Assembly (NCBI GenBank): GCA_964583765.1
Contig: CAZOWW010000062.1
Span: 1-32,320 of the forward strand
DNA from: CAZOWW01 sp964583765
GTDB lineage: Bacteria > Actinomycetota > Actinomycetes > Actinomycetales > Kineosporiaceae
Direction of reading: 5' to 3'
Length of the DNA: 32,320 bases
The notes below the pieces were generated by a model. That model had not been told where the DNA came from. It made no database searches and saw only the letters and a list, made by a program, of their open reading frames with translations. A program made the position numbers and the translations under genes. Positions 14,467 to 23,301 of the stretch are shown here, piece by piece. Each line of letters opens with the position of its first letter. Positions within the stretch are counted from its first letter, which is position 1.

Positions 14467-17400
14467 ATGGCCTCCGGGCCCGCGAACGGCGAGATGTTCG
14501 TCCACCTGCACAACCACACCGAGTACTCGATGCTGGACGGCGCCGCGAAGATCGACGACCTGTTCGCCTCGGCGGCCCAGATGGGCATGCCCGCCCTGGG
14601 CGTCACCGACCACGGCTACCTCTTCGGCGCGTATGAGTTCTGGAAGAAGTCGGCGAAGTACGGGGTCAAGCCGGTCATCGGCCTGGAGGCGTACCTGACC
14701 CCGGGCACGGCCCGTGCGGATCGCACCCGGGTGCGCTGGGGGGACGGTTCGCGGGACGACGTGTCCGGCGGTGGGGCGTACACGCACTTCACCCTGTGGT
14801 CCGAGACCACCCAGGGTATGCACAACCTGTTCCGGATGGGCTCGCTGGCCAGCCTGCAGGGGCACTTCTACAAGCCCCGCATGGACCGTGAGCTGCTGCA
14901 CACCTACCACCACGGACTGATCGCCACGACCGGCTGTCCTTCCGGGGAGGTCCAGACCCGGCTGCGATTCGGCCAGTACCGCGAAGCGGTGGAGGCTGCC
15001 GCGGAGTTCCGGGACATCTTCGGGGAGGGCAACTACTACTGCGAACTGATGGACCACGGCCTGGAGATCGAGACCCGGGTCCGCCAGGACCTCCTGCACC
15101 TGGCCAAGGACCTCCAGCTCCCGTTGGTCGCCAGCAACGACCTGCATTACACCCGGCCCGAGGACGCCCGGGCCCACGCAGTGCTGTTGTGCGTGCAGTC
15201 CGGATCAACCCTGGCCGACCCCAAACGGTTCAAGTTCGACGCGGACAACTTCTACCTGTGGCCCCCGGAGAAGATGCGCTCGCTGTGGCGGGAGCTTCCC
15301 GAGGCCTGCGACAACACGCTGCGGATCGCCGAACGGTGCGAGGCGACCTTCACCGAGGGTGCCAACCTCATGCCCCGTTTTCCCGTTCCCGACGGGGAGT
15401 GCGAGCAGTCCTGGTTCGTCAAGGAGGTCGAACGCGGCCTGCATCGTCGCTACCCGGCGGGGATTCCCGCCGACGTGCGCACCCAGGCCGACTACGAGGT
15501 CGACGTCATCTGCCAGATGGGGTTCCCCGGGTACTTCCTGGTGGTCGCGGACTTCATCAACTGGGCGAAGTCCCAGAGCATCCGGGTCGGCCCGGGCCGC
15601 GGCTCGGCCGCAGGGTCCCTGGTCGCCTACGCGATGAGCATCACCGACCTCGACCCCCTCCCCCACGGCCTGATCTTCGAGCGGTTCCTGAACCCCGAAC
15701 GCATCTCCATGCCCGACATCGACGTGGACTTCGACGAGCGTCGCCGCGCAGACGTCATCCGCTATGTCACCGAGAAGTACGGCGAGGAGCGCGTCGCGCA
15801 GATCGTGACCTACGGCACGATCAAAGCCAAGCAGGCGCTGAAGGATGCCTCCCGGGTACTCGGCTACCCGTTCTCGATGGGTGAGCGCCTGACCAAGGCC
15901 ATGCCGCCGACCGTCATGGGCAAGGACATCCCCCTGACCGGCATCTTCGACAAGGCCCATCCCCGCTATGCCGAGGCGGAGGAGTTCCGCCAGCTGCACG
16001 CCGGGGACGCCGACGCGCGAAAGGTCGTCGAGACCGCGCTGGGGCTGGAGAACCTCAAGCGGCAGTGGGGCGTACACGCCGCAGGCGTGATCATGTCCAG
16101 CGAGCCGTTGATCGACCACATCCCGATCATGCGCCGGGAGCAGGACGGCGCGATCATCACGCAGCTCGACTACCCGACCTGCGAGACGCTCGGCCTGCTC
16201 AAGATGGACTTCCTGGGCCTGCGCAACCTGACCGTGATCGACGACGCGCTCAAGAACATCATCGCCAACGGCAAGGAGCCCCTGGATCTCGAGGAGATCT
16301 CCCGGGGGCTGGACGACCCCGCCGCCTACGAGTTGCTCGCCCGGGGCGACACCCTGGGGGTGTTCCAGTTGGACGGCGGGCCGATGCGCTCGCTCCTGCG
16401 GGCGATGCGCCCGGACAACTTCGAGGACATCTCCGCGGTCATCGCCCTGTACCGGCCCGGGCCGATGGGTATGAACTCGCACACCAACTACGCGCTGCGC
16501 AAGAACGGCCAGCAGCCGATCACCCCGATCCACCCCGAACTGGCCGAGCCCCTCGCGGAGATCGTCGGCCCCACCCACGGACTGATCGTCTACCAGGAAC
16601 AGGTCCAGCGCGCCGCACAGAAACTCGCCGGGTACTCCCTGGGACAGGCCGACCTGCTGCGCCGGGCGATGGGCAAGAAGAAGAAGGAGATCCTCGAGAA
16701 GGAGTTCGTCCCGTTCCAGTCCGGCATGCGCGAACGCGGCTACTCCAACGAGGCTATCCAGGCGGTCTGGGACGTCCTGGTTCCCTTCGCCGGCTACGCC
16801 TTCAACAAGGCCCATTCGGCCGGCTACGGGCTGGTCTCCTACTGGACCGCGTACCTCAAGGCGAACCACCCCGCCGAGTACATGGCCGCCCTGCTCACCA
16901 GCGTGCGCGACGACAAGGACAAGTCAGCCCTGTACCTCAACGAGTGCCGCCGCATGGGCATCAAGGTCCTGCCGCCCGACGTCAACGAGTCCGACGCCAA
17001 CTTCACCCCGGTCGGCACCGACATCCGGTTCGGGCTCACCGCGATCCGCAATGTCGGCGCGAACGTGGTCGAGGCCATCGCCCAGACCCGCGCAGTCAAG
17101 GGACGCTTCGCCGACTTCCGTGCCTTCCTCGACAAGGTCCCCCTGGTGGTCTGCAACAAGCGCACCATCGACTCACTCATCAAGGCAGGCGCCTTCGACT
17201 CCCTCGGCACGACCCGACGCAGCCTGCTCGCGATCTTCGAGCGGCTCGTCGACGAGGTCGTCGAGGTGAAGAAGCAGGAAGCCAACGGACAGTTCGACCT
17301 GTTCGCGGGAATCGCCGGGGACGACGACGCAGCGCCGACGCTCTCGGTGGAGATCCCCGACCTCCCGGAGTTCGAGAAGAAGGAGAAGCTGGCCTTCGAA

Positions 17401-18006
17401 CGGGAGATGCTCGGCCTGTACGTGTCCGACCACCCGCTGTTCGGCGTGGGCCACCTGCTCGCCCGGATCGCTACCTGCTCCATCTCCTCGCTCACCGCGG
17501 ACGACGGCAAACCCGACGGCGCGGTGGTCACCGTCGCCGGGATGATCAGCTCGAAGCAGGTCAAGCTCACCAAGCAGGGCAGACCCTGGGCCATCACCAC
17601 CGTGGAGGACCTGGACGGCGCCATCGAGGTCCTGTTCTTCCCCCAGACCTACGAGACCGTCTCCCACGTCCTGGCCGAGGACCTCGTCGTGGCCGTCAAG
17701 GGACGAGTGAACCGTCGCGACGACATCCCCACCATCTACGCCACCGAACTCTCCCTGCCCGACCTGAGCGACGGAGTGCACGGCCCCGTCGTGGTGAGCC
17801 TGCCGATCCCCCGCTGCACCGTGCCCGTCGTCGAACAACTCAAGGACGTCCTCGCCACTCACCAGGGGGTCACCGAGGTCCACCTCGAACTCACCCAACC
17901 CGGCCGGACCATGGTGATGCGGCTAGACGACCGCTACCGCGTCACCCCCTCTCCCGCACTGTTCGGCGACCTCAAGGCCCTGCTCGGCGCGAACTGCCTC
18001 AAATGA
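14467..18006 (+). CDS. dnaE: DNA polymerase III alpha subunit (DnaE)
   Basis: A 1179-residue C-family polymerase of normal DnaE1 length. The N-terminal PHP domain starts with VHLHNHTEYSMLDG and keeps its metal-binding residues (GVTDHG, HTY.HG). The palm carries the catalytic aspartates in PDIDVDFDE (Asp417, 419) and KMDFLGLRN (Asp581), with GPGRGSAAGSLV upstream. The FNKAHSAGYG finger/helix motif, the tandem HhH region and an OB-fold (about 1015-1065) follow. GAGGAG lies 6 bases before the ATG. Actinobacterial DnaE1 is usually the replicative enzyme with PHP proofreading. The neighbours here are not the usual replication or housekeeping genes, so whether this is the only copy or a paralogue cannot be told from the window. 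Confidence 0.96.
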   Translation: MASGPANGEMFVHLHNHTEYSMLDGAAKIDDLFASAAQMGMPALGVTDHGYLFGAYEFWKKSAKYGVKPVIGLEAYLTPGTARADRTRVRWGDGSRDDVSGGGAYTHFTLWSETTQGMHNLFRMGSLASLQGHFYKPRMDRELLHTYHHGLIATTGCPSGEVQTRLRFGQYREAVEAAAEFRDIFGEGNYYCELMDHGLEIETRVRQDLLHLAKDLQLPLVASNDLHYTRPEDARAHAVLLCVQSGSTLADPKRFKFDADNFYLWPPEKMRSLWRELPEACDNTLRIAERCEATFTEGANLMPRFPVPDGECEQSWFVKEVERGLHRRYPAGIPADVRTQADYEVDVICQMGFPGYFLVVADFINWAKSQSIRVGPGRGSAAGSLVAYAMSITDLDPLPHGLIFERFLNPERISMPDIDVDFDERRRADVIRYVTEKYGEERVAQIVTYGTIKAKQALKDASRVLGYPFSMGERLTKAMPPTVMGKDIPLTGIFDKAHPRYAEAEEFRQLHAGDADARKVVETALGLENLKRQWGVHAAGVIMSSEPLIDHIPIMRREQDGAIITQLDYPTCETLGLLKMDFLGLRNLTVIDDALKNIIANGKEPLDLEEISRGLDDPAAYELLARGDTLGVFQLDGGPMRSLLRAMRPDNFEDISAVIALYRPGPMGMNSHTNYALRKNGQQPITPIHPELAEPLAEIVGPTHGLIVYQEQVQRAAQKLAGYSLGQADLLRRAMGKKKKEILEKEFVPFQSGMRERGYSNEAIQAVWDVLVPFAGYAFNKAHSAGYGLVSYWTAYLKANHPAEYMAALLTSVRDDKDKSALYLNECRRMGIKVLPPDVNESDANFTPVGTDIRFGLTAIRNVGANVVEAIAQTRAVKGRFADFRAFLDKVPLVVCNKRTIDSLIKAGAFDSLGTTRRSLLAIFERLVDEVVEVKKQEANGQFDLFAGIAGDDDAAPTLSVEIPDLPEFEKKEKLAFEREMLGLYVSDHPLFGVGHLLARIATCSISSLTADDGKPDGAVVTVAGMISSKQVKLTKQGRPWAITTVEDLDGAIEVLFFPQTYETVSHVLAEDLVVAVKGRVNRRDDIPTIYATELSLPDLSDGVHGPVVVSLPIPRCTVPVVEQLKDVLATHQGVTEVHLELTQPGRTMVMRLDDRYRVTPSPALFGDLKALLGANCLK

Positions 18007-18102
18007 AGGGCGGCGCGACCTCCGACTCGACCGGATCACGCCGCGCGGACTGCCACGCCCCGTACCGTCTCCTCGAGTCGTCCCCTGATCGGAGCGTGCG
18101 CC

Positions 18103-19932
18103 ATGGCCGAACCCCTGTCCCCGACACCGGATGCGCGCGTCCGGGGACTGGACTCGGAGGTCCCCTCGGCGGATGCCATGGCCCCGGCACCGGAGGTACT
18201 GGTCCCCCCGACGGACACGCCGTTGTTGCGCCGGATCCGGGAGTCGGTGATCGGGGACGACCAGGTGTTGCCCGGCCCCTACGGCCCGCGCCGGGTGACC
18301 TACGCCGACTACACGGCCTCGGGCCGGGCACTGACCTTCCTGGAGGACTTCATCCGCCAAGAGGTCCTGCCCCGCTACGCGAACACCCACACCGAGGCCA
18401 GCGGCACCGGCCTGGCGACCACCCGGCTACGCGAGGACGCCCGCCGGATCGTGCGCGAGGGCGTGGGCGGGGACGACTCCACCGCGGTGATCTTCACCGG
18501 GTCCGGATCCACGGCCGCCATCGACAAGCTGATCGGGATCCTGAACCTGCGTTTGCCGGCGGACCTGGACGCCCGCTACGGCCTGTCGGGGCACATCCCC
18601 GCGGACCAGCGTCCGGTGGTGTTCATCGGCCCCTACGAGCACCACTCGAACGAGCTGCCGTGGCGGGAGTCCATCGCCGAGGTCGTGGTCGTTCCTGCCG
18701 ATGTGGACGGGCACATCGACCTGGCCGTCCTGGAGGGGCACCTGCGCCGCTACACGGACCGGCCTCTGTTGATCGGTTCGTTCTCCGCGGCCAGCAACGT
18801 GACCGGGATCCGCTCGGACACCGCGGGAATCTCCACCCTGCTGCACCGGTACGAGGCCCTGGCCTGCTGGGACTTCGCCGCGGCCGCCCCCTACGTGGAC
18901 ATCCGCATGGTCCCCACCGGCCACGAGGTCGGCGAACACCCCTGCCTGTCGTACCTGGACGCGGTGTTCCTGAGCCCGCACAAGTTCATCGGCGGACCCG
19001 GCACCCCCGGCGTGCTCGCCATCCGCCGCGAACTCCTGGCCAACACCGTGCCCGTGGTACCCGGCGGGGGCACGGTCGCCTACGTCAACCCCACCGAACA
19101 CGTGTACCTGCGCGACGTCGAGCACCGCGAGGAGGGCGGGACCCCGGCCATCATCGAGTCCATCCGGGCCGGCCTGGTCTTCGGCCTCAAGCACGCCGTG
19201 GGCCTGGAGACCATCCGCGCCCACGAGGAGTACCGCGTCCGGCGGGCCCTTCGCCGCTGGGGCGCGAACCCCGCGATCGAGATCCTGGGCAACCCCCAGG
19301 CCGACCGGCTGTCCATCGTCTCCTTCGTCGTGCGCCGCCCGGACCCCGACCAAGGCCCCGGCCGCTACCTGCACCACAACTTCGTCGTCGCCCTGCTCAA
19401 CGATCTGTTCGGCATCCAGGCCCGCGGCGGCTGCTCCTGCGCGGGCCCCTACGGACACCAACTCCTGGGCATCGACCTGGACCGATCCCGTTCCTTCCAG
19501 GACCAGATCACCCAGGGCTGCGAGGGCATCAAACCCGGCTGGGTACGGGTGAACCTGGCCTGGTTCCTGTCCGAGACCGTCCTGGACTACATCCTGGACG
19601 CCGTGGAGCTGGTCGCCGCCCAGGGCTGGCGATTCCTGCCCGACTACCGCTTCATCCCCGAGACCGGCCTGTGGCGCCACCGCGACGGCCCCGCGGAACC
19701 ACCCCTGCGCCTGCACCAGGTCACCTACGACCAGGACGGGCACCTGACCTACCCCTCCAGCACCGTCCGCGCCCCCGAAACGGCCCTGGCCGAATACCTC
19801 GACGACGCCCGACGACGCTGCCGGGAGGCAGCCGCCCGACCGCAGGGCCCCACCACGGCTGAGGGCCGGCGACTCTCACCGGACTTCGAACGCCTGCGCT
19901 GGTTCGACCTGCCCGATGCCTGCCTGGACTGA
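18103..19932 (+). CDS. Class-V aminotransferase / cysteine desulfurase-like protein (long form)
   Basis: A 609-residue PLP enzyme of fold type I, class V. The PLP lysine is Lys294 in SPHKFIGGPGTPG, and the ANTHTEASGTG and YEHHSNELPW segments match the SufS/Csd layout. A Cys-containing loop RGGCSCAGPYG (Cys444, Cys446) corresponds to the region of the catalytic cysteine. It is about 200 residues longer than SufS, with a Pro-rich N-terminal extension (about 60 residues) and a C-terminal extension. Long relatives are annotated only as class-V aminotransferases, with no settled substrate. It could release sulfur from cysteine for the sulfur-carrier proteins of this region; that is inference. It starts 96 bases after dnaE. 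The following hairpin at 20082-20102 likely ends the unit. Confidence 0.87.
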   Translation: MAEPLSPTPDARVRGLDSEVPSADAMAPAPEVLVPPTDTPLLRRIRESVIGDDQVLPGPYGPRRVTYADYTASGRALTFLEDFIRQEVLPRYANTHTEASGTGLATTRLREDARRIVREGVGGDDSTAVIFTGSGSTAAIDKLIGILNLRLPADLDARYGLSGHIPADQRPVVFIGPYEHHSNELPWRESIAEVVVVPADVDGHIDLAVLEGHLRRYTDRPLLIGSFSAASNVTGIRSDTAGISTLLHRYEALACWDFAAAAPYVDIRMVPTGHEVGEHPCLSYLDAVFLSPHKFIGGPGTPGVLAIRRELLANTVPVVPGGGTVAYVNPTEHVYLRDVEHREEGGTPAIIESIRAGLVFGLKHAVGLETIRAHEEYRVRRALRRWGANPAIEILGNPQADRLSIVSFVVRRPDPDQGPGRYLHHNFVVALLNDLFGIQARGGCSCAGPYGHQLLGIDLDRSRSFQDQITQGCEGIKPGWVRVNLAWFLSETVLDYILDAVELVAAQGWRFLPDYRFIPETGLWRHRDGPAEPPLRLHQVTYDQDGHLTYPSSTVRAPETALAEYLDDARRRCREAAARPQGPTTAEGRRLSPDFERLRWFDLPDACLD

Positions 19933-20081
19933 GGCGAATACCTACGTGGCTGACGGAGACCTCTCCAGGCCGTCGGTGACCATGATCCCTCGGAGTGAGC
20001 TCGTCCCTCGTGGTGGTCCCCGGGTTCTCGTGACTGGCGCGGTCCCCGCGACGACGGCGAGGGTCCTCCGACGCTCACTCA

Positions 20082-20102
20082 TCCGACGATCCGGGCGTCG
20101 GA
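20082..20102. terminator. Bidirectional hairpin between aminotransferase and ZIP genes
   Basis: TCCGACG and CGTCGGA form a perfect 7-bp stem around a 7-base loop, placed between two convergent genes (stops at 19932 and 20134). No T tract is present. It probably serves both transcripts. Confidence 0.5.
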
Positions 20103-20133
20103 CCGCATCTGCCGCACCCTGAACCAGTGGCCC

Positions 20134-20871
20134 TCATCCAGGCATGAGGCCGGTGATGCCGTACATGAGGGCGGCCCCTACGACGGTGAGGACCAGCGCG
20201 ATTCGCGAGGGTCGGGGTGTGTGGGCTTCGGGCAGGACCTCACCGGCGCCAATGTAGAGCAGGAATCCGGTGAAGACCCCCAGGTAGACCAGCAGCATCC
20301 GGTCCGGCACGTGCAGGGCCAACGTGCTGGTCGCCCCCAACAGCGGTGCGAGGGCGTCGGCGGCCAGGAGCAGGGTTGCCCGGCGCCGGGTGTTCCCGTG
20401 CGCGAGCACCAGGGTCACGGTGTTCAGGCCGTCGGCGAAGTCGTGCCCGATCACGGCCATCGCCACGCCCGCTCCGATGCGGGTGTCGACCTGGAAGGCC
20501 AGTCCGATCGCGATGCCGTCGGCCAGGCTGTGCCCGCACAGCACGGTGGCGCTGATCAGGCCGACCTGGGGATGGTGGTGGCCGTCCCCCTCGGCCTCAC
20601 CGCCGTGGTGGGCGAGCACCGACTTCTCCAGGATGTGGAAGCCGAGGAACGCCGCGAGCACCGCGACCATGACCAGGCGCACGGAGGTGCCCGTGGAGCG
20701 CGTGAGGTCGAACAACTCAGGGAACAGGTCGAAGCACACCACCCCGAGGACTACTCCCCCCGTCAGTCCCAGGATGGGCCGCACCAGGTGCCGGAACCGC
20801 AGGGCGAACAGCCCTCCGGCCAAGGTCGAGGCCACAGTGATCAACGCGAGCAGGACGGGCATGGTCGGCAT
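20134..20871 (-). CDS. ZIP-family divalent metal transporter
   Basis: A 245-residue membrane protein with about eight hydrophobic segments. The paired metal-site motifs are HSLADGIAIG and HDFADGLN, as in ZIP transporters of the zinc/iron family. A His-rich cytoplasmic loop (AHHGGEAEGDGHHHP, about residues 87-101) lies before them. ZIP proteins import Zn(II) or other divalent cations. The start is ATG 20871 (GGGAG 4 bases upstream) or ATG 20862. A perfect 17-base palindrome begins 11 bases before the first ATG, so expression is probably repressed by a Fur-family sensor, most likely Zur. It is a single-gene unit convergent with the aminotransferase gene. Confidence 0.9.
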   Translation of the reverse strand: MPTMPVLLALITVASTLAGGLFALRFRHLVRPILGLTGGVVLGVVCFDLFPELFDLTRSTGTSVRLVMVAVLAAFLGFHILEKSVLAHHGGEAEGDGHHHPQVGLISATVLCGHSLADGIAIGLAFQVDTRIGAGVAMAVIGHDFADGLNTVTLVLAHGNTRRRATLLLAADALAPLLGATSTLALHVPDRMLLVYLGVFTGFLLYIGAGEVLPEAHTPRPSRIALVLTVVGAALMYGITGLMPG

Positions 20872-20882
20872 CCTACTCCCTA

Positions 20883-20899
20883 ATGAGAACGGTTCTCAT
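20883..20899. promoter_or_regulatory. Zur/Fur-like operator of the ZIP gene
   Basis: ATGAGAAC, one G, and GTTCTCAT make a perfect 8-1-8 palindrome. The geometry (TGA-N9-TCA around a central base) resembles Fur-family boxes, and Zur is the natural candidate before a ZIP importer. The site would overlap the core promoter or a very short leader. Confidence 0.7.
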
Positions 20900-21144
20900 C
20901 TTCTTTCCTCTGGTCGGCCCTCCATGCCTCCGGTCGGCCTCCAGCATCCGAATTCACCGCCACGACCGGTCCCGGGACCGGTCGCTCGCGCTCCCGTTCG
21001 CCTTGCATCCTCCGGTCCGCCCAAATCCCTCAGCGCCCCTGCCACCTCGGTCTGTCGATGACTGACCAACCCCGGCAAGCCCGCTGCTCGACCTCTCATC
21101 GATCACACGCAGTGACGACCTGCCGTCATCGGACGTGCGGGAAT

Positions 21145-21160
21145 ATACCCCTGGGGGTTT
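21145..21160. promoter_or_regulatory. CsoR/CstR-type operator before PIG-L gene
   Basis: ATACCCC, TG, GGGGTTT is an inverted repeat with one mismatch from the ATACCCC/GGGGTAT pattern. It lies 59 bases before the PIG-L start codon. It resembles the sites at 11447 and 23825. Confidence 0.5.
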
Positions 21161-21218
21161 ACGCTGAGCCTGTCGGCGACACCGATCGCCCTGAGGTGCC
21201 CGAGGAGGTGCGCACGCC

Positions 21219-21935
21219 ATGACAGTTCTTCGACCGCTTCCGGGGCCGGCCGTCCCGTCGGTGCCCGAGCAGGCCCTGCCACCCTGGCGACGTCCGCTGG
21301 CCGTGGTGGCCCACCCCGACGACGAGTCCTTCGGTCTGGGCGCCGTCCTGGCTCGGTTCGTTTCAGATGAGGCAGCGCCGTCCGTCCTGTGCCTCACCCA
21401 TGGCGAGGCCTCCACCCTGCATGGCGTCGAGGGCGACCTGCGCACCCTGCGCGCGGGCGAACTGGCGGAGGCAGCCGGCTTGCTCGGCCTGCATCACGTC
21501 GACCTGCGCGACCACCCCGACGGCGCTCTCGCGGCCACCGAACCCGACACCCTGGTCGAGGCCGTGATCGACGCCGCGAGGACGGCGTCCAGCGACGGAC
21601 TCCTGGTCTTCGACCCCTCCGGGGTCACCGGACACCCGGACCACACCGCCGCCACCCGTGCCGCCCTGGCCGCTGCCCGGCTGCTCGACCTGGGAGTACT
21701 GGCCTGGACCCTGCCCGAGGAAGTCGCCGCGACCCTGAACACCGAGCTGGGTACCACCTTCACCGGCCACCCGAGGCACCAGATCGACCTGCACGTCCGG
21801 GTCGACCGCCGCCGCCAACTCCAGGCCGTGCAGGCCCATCCCAGCCAGGCCCTGCCCGGCAGCGCCCTGTGGCGTCGCCTCGAACTCCTCGGCGCCACCG
21901 AACACCTGCGCTGGCTCCGCCAGCCCCACCGCTGA
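21219..21935 (+). CDS. PIG-L/LmbE-family deacetylase
   Basis: A 238-residue zinc-dependent deacetylase-like protein. The signature AHPDDE (residues 31-36) and the HPDH motif (TGHPDHTAATR, about 133-143) give the metal ligands and the catalytic Asp. The family includes MshB and Mca of mycothiol metabolism, which remove acetyl groups from GlcNAc-inositol or cleave mycothiol conjugates. Its neighbours (thioredoxin, rhodanese, CoA-disulfide reductase) and the upstream CsoR/CstR-like site suggest a thiol-linked substrate, but the substrate cannot be assigned. GGAGG precedes the ATG by 10 bases. The thioredoxin gene follows after 49 bases, probably in the same unit. Confidence 0.88.
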   Translation: MTVLRPLPGPAVPSVPEQALPPWRRPLAVVAHPDDESFGLGAVLARFVSDEAAPSVLCLTHGEASTLHGVEGDLRTLRAGELAEAAGLLGLHHVDLRDHPDGALAATEPDTLVEAVIDAARTASSDGLLVFDPSGVTGHPDHTAATRAALAAARLLDLGVLAWTLPEEVAATLNTELGTTFTGHPRHQIDLHVRVDRRRQLQAVQAHPSQALPGSALWRRLELLGATEHLRWLRQPHR

Positions 21936-21984
21936 TCCTGCTCGCCCGATCCGAGACCCCCACCCCGCACCTGGAAGGACACCG

Positions 21985-22344
21985 ATGGCGACCATCACCC
22001 TGACCGAGAAGACCTTCAAGGACACCATCGAGCGCGACGGAATCGTCCTGGTCGATTTCTGGGCCTCCTGGTGCGGCCCGTGCCGCATGTTCGCGCCCAC
22101 CTTCGAGAAGGCCTCCGTGGCCCACCCGGACATCACGTTCGCCAAGGTGGATACCCAGGCCGAGCAGGGCATTGCCCGGGCCATGGAGATCACGTCCATC
22201 CCGACCCTGATGGCCTTCCGCGACGGCATCCTGCTGTTCGACCAGGCCGGTGCCCTGCCTCCGGCCGCGCTCGAGCAGGTCATCGCTGCCGTACGCGAGG
22301 TCGACATGAACGAGGTGCGCGCCGAGCTCGCCGCCACCACGTGA
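21985..22344 (+). CDS. Thioredoxin
   Basis: A 119-residue thioredoxin with the classical active site WCGPC (Cys30, Cys33) after VLVDFWAS and the cis-Pro segment SIPTLMAF. There is no signal peptide, so it acts in the cytoplasm as a disulfide or persulfide reductant. AAGGA stands 5 bases before the ATG. The context suggests it recycles persulfidated proteins or low-molecular-weight disulfides alongside the nearby rhodaneses. It converges on padR, with 54 bases between the stops. No other cysteines are present. Confidence 0.95.
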   Translation: MATITLTEKTFKDTIERDGIVLVDFWASWCGPCRMFAPTFEKASVAHPDITFAKVDTQAEQGIARAMEITSIPTLMAFRDGILLFDQAGALPPAALEQVIAAVREVDMNEVRAELAATT

Positions 22345-22398
22345 ACCGCGAACATCCGGGACGCCAGGAGAGCCCACCAGCACCCGGTGCCGCGGGAA

Positions 22399-23025
22399 TC
22401 ACCGTGGCGTCGGGGGCCGCTCGTGGGATTCGGCGTCCGGTGACCGGTCCTCGGCCAGCAGCGCGTACAGGGCGCGACGGGCCGCGACCAGCTGGTCCAC
22501 GGCGCGTTCCTTCTGGCCGGTCGAGGCGACCAGAAGGACCTGGTCGACCGCCCCGGCCAGGGCCGCCATCACCTCGCGCAACCTGGCATCCAGGGGATCC
22601 GCGGGTGTGGTCAGCCCCGCCCAGGGGGGAAGCTCACTGTGCCTACCGACCAACTCCCGCCCCGCGGCGGTCAGGCGGTACGACCGACGGCCCTCTTCGG
22701 CGGCGTCCGGGGCCACCAGGCCCTCCTCCTGCAGCACCTGGAGCATCGGGTAAACCGAACCGGGACTCGGACGCCAGGCGCCGTGCGTCCGCTCCGCGAG
22801 CTCCGAGATCATCTCGTAGCCGTGCATAGGGCGTTCGGCCAACAGCGCCAGAACCGCCGCGCGCACCCAACCGCGTCGCGTGCGAGCCGCCCGGCGACGC
22901 GCACAGTGGCATCCCTCGTGCTCCGGGTGGCAACGCCCGCGGGCACCAGAAGACTCCTCAGCTTCGCCGGTCGCAGGGGGCACGTCGGGAGATCCTGCGC
23001 CGGGATCAGGGCGCTCGCTCGGCAT
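22399..23025 (-). CDS. PadR-family transcriptional regulator with Cys/His-rich N terminus
   Basis: A 208-residue PadR regulator. The winged helix reads VLALLAERPMHGYEMISELAER, with PSPGSVYPMLQVLQEEGLV for the recognition region and SYRLTAAG for the wing. The C-terminal part is helical and suited to dimerisation. The N terminus has about 50 extra residues with a dense Cys/His cluster (Cys32, His33, His36, Cys39, His40, Cys41), which could bind metal or react with sulfur species. The ATG at 23025 follows GGGAGGAA; the frame continues upstream to 23781 but through the promoter and operator, so that is not used. A dyad shared with the NifX promoter lies 39-63 bases upstream and is a likely autoregulatory site. 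Confidence 0.9.
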   Translation of the reverse strand: MPSERPDPGAGSPDVPPATGEAEESSGARGRCHPEHEGCHCARRRAARTRRGWVRAAVLALLAERPMHGYEMISELAERTHGAWRPSPGSVYPMLQVLQEEGLVAPDAAEEGRRSYRLTAAGRELVGRHSELPPWAGLTTPADPLDARLREVMAALAGAVDQVLLVASTGQKERAVDQLVAARRALYALLAEDRSPDAESHERPPTPR

Positions 23026-23063
23026 GCGGGGTTCCTCCCAGTGGGGCACGGCACCTTCTTGTC

Positions 23064-23088
23064 CACGATGTCTTGCCGATATATCGTC
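23064..23088. promoter_or_regulatory. Putative PadR operator before padR
   Basis: CACGAT-N7-CGATATATCGTC, the same sequence and spacing as at 13003-13027. It stands just upstream of padR and also faces the rhodanese gene on the other strand, so it may control both. Confidence 0.6.
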
Positions 23089-23301
23089 CCATGGTGAAGG
23101 GACGGAGGCGATCCAGCCACAGACGCCGGACCCTCCCTTGCCACGCCGGCACTGCCGTGCGGGCGGAATTCCTCGGGCGCGGCTCTGGCAGCTGCCGGAC
23201 CATCCGGCGCCGACGCACCGTCGGTGACCCTGGTCGAGGTCGCCGCGCCGGCGTCCTTCACCCCACATCTTCATCCATCGCGAATCCCCAGGAGTGACCC
23301 C

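Larger units (their letters stand above)
20872..21218. other. Divergent regulatory region between ZIP and PIG-L genes
   Basis: This region holds a Zur/Fur-like box next to the ZIP gene and a CsoR/CstR-like site next to the PIG-L gene. A GAGGAGG ribosome site precedes the PIG-L start. No gene is supported in between. Confidence 0.55.

Noticed and set aside
16065..19862. A 1265-codon open frame on the plus strand across dnaE and the aminotransferase gene
   Set aside because: It is out of frame with two well-conserved genes and reads as Arg/Pro/Gly-rich sequence, a known effect of high third-position GC.
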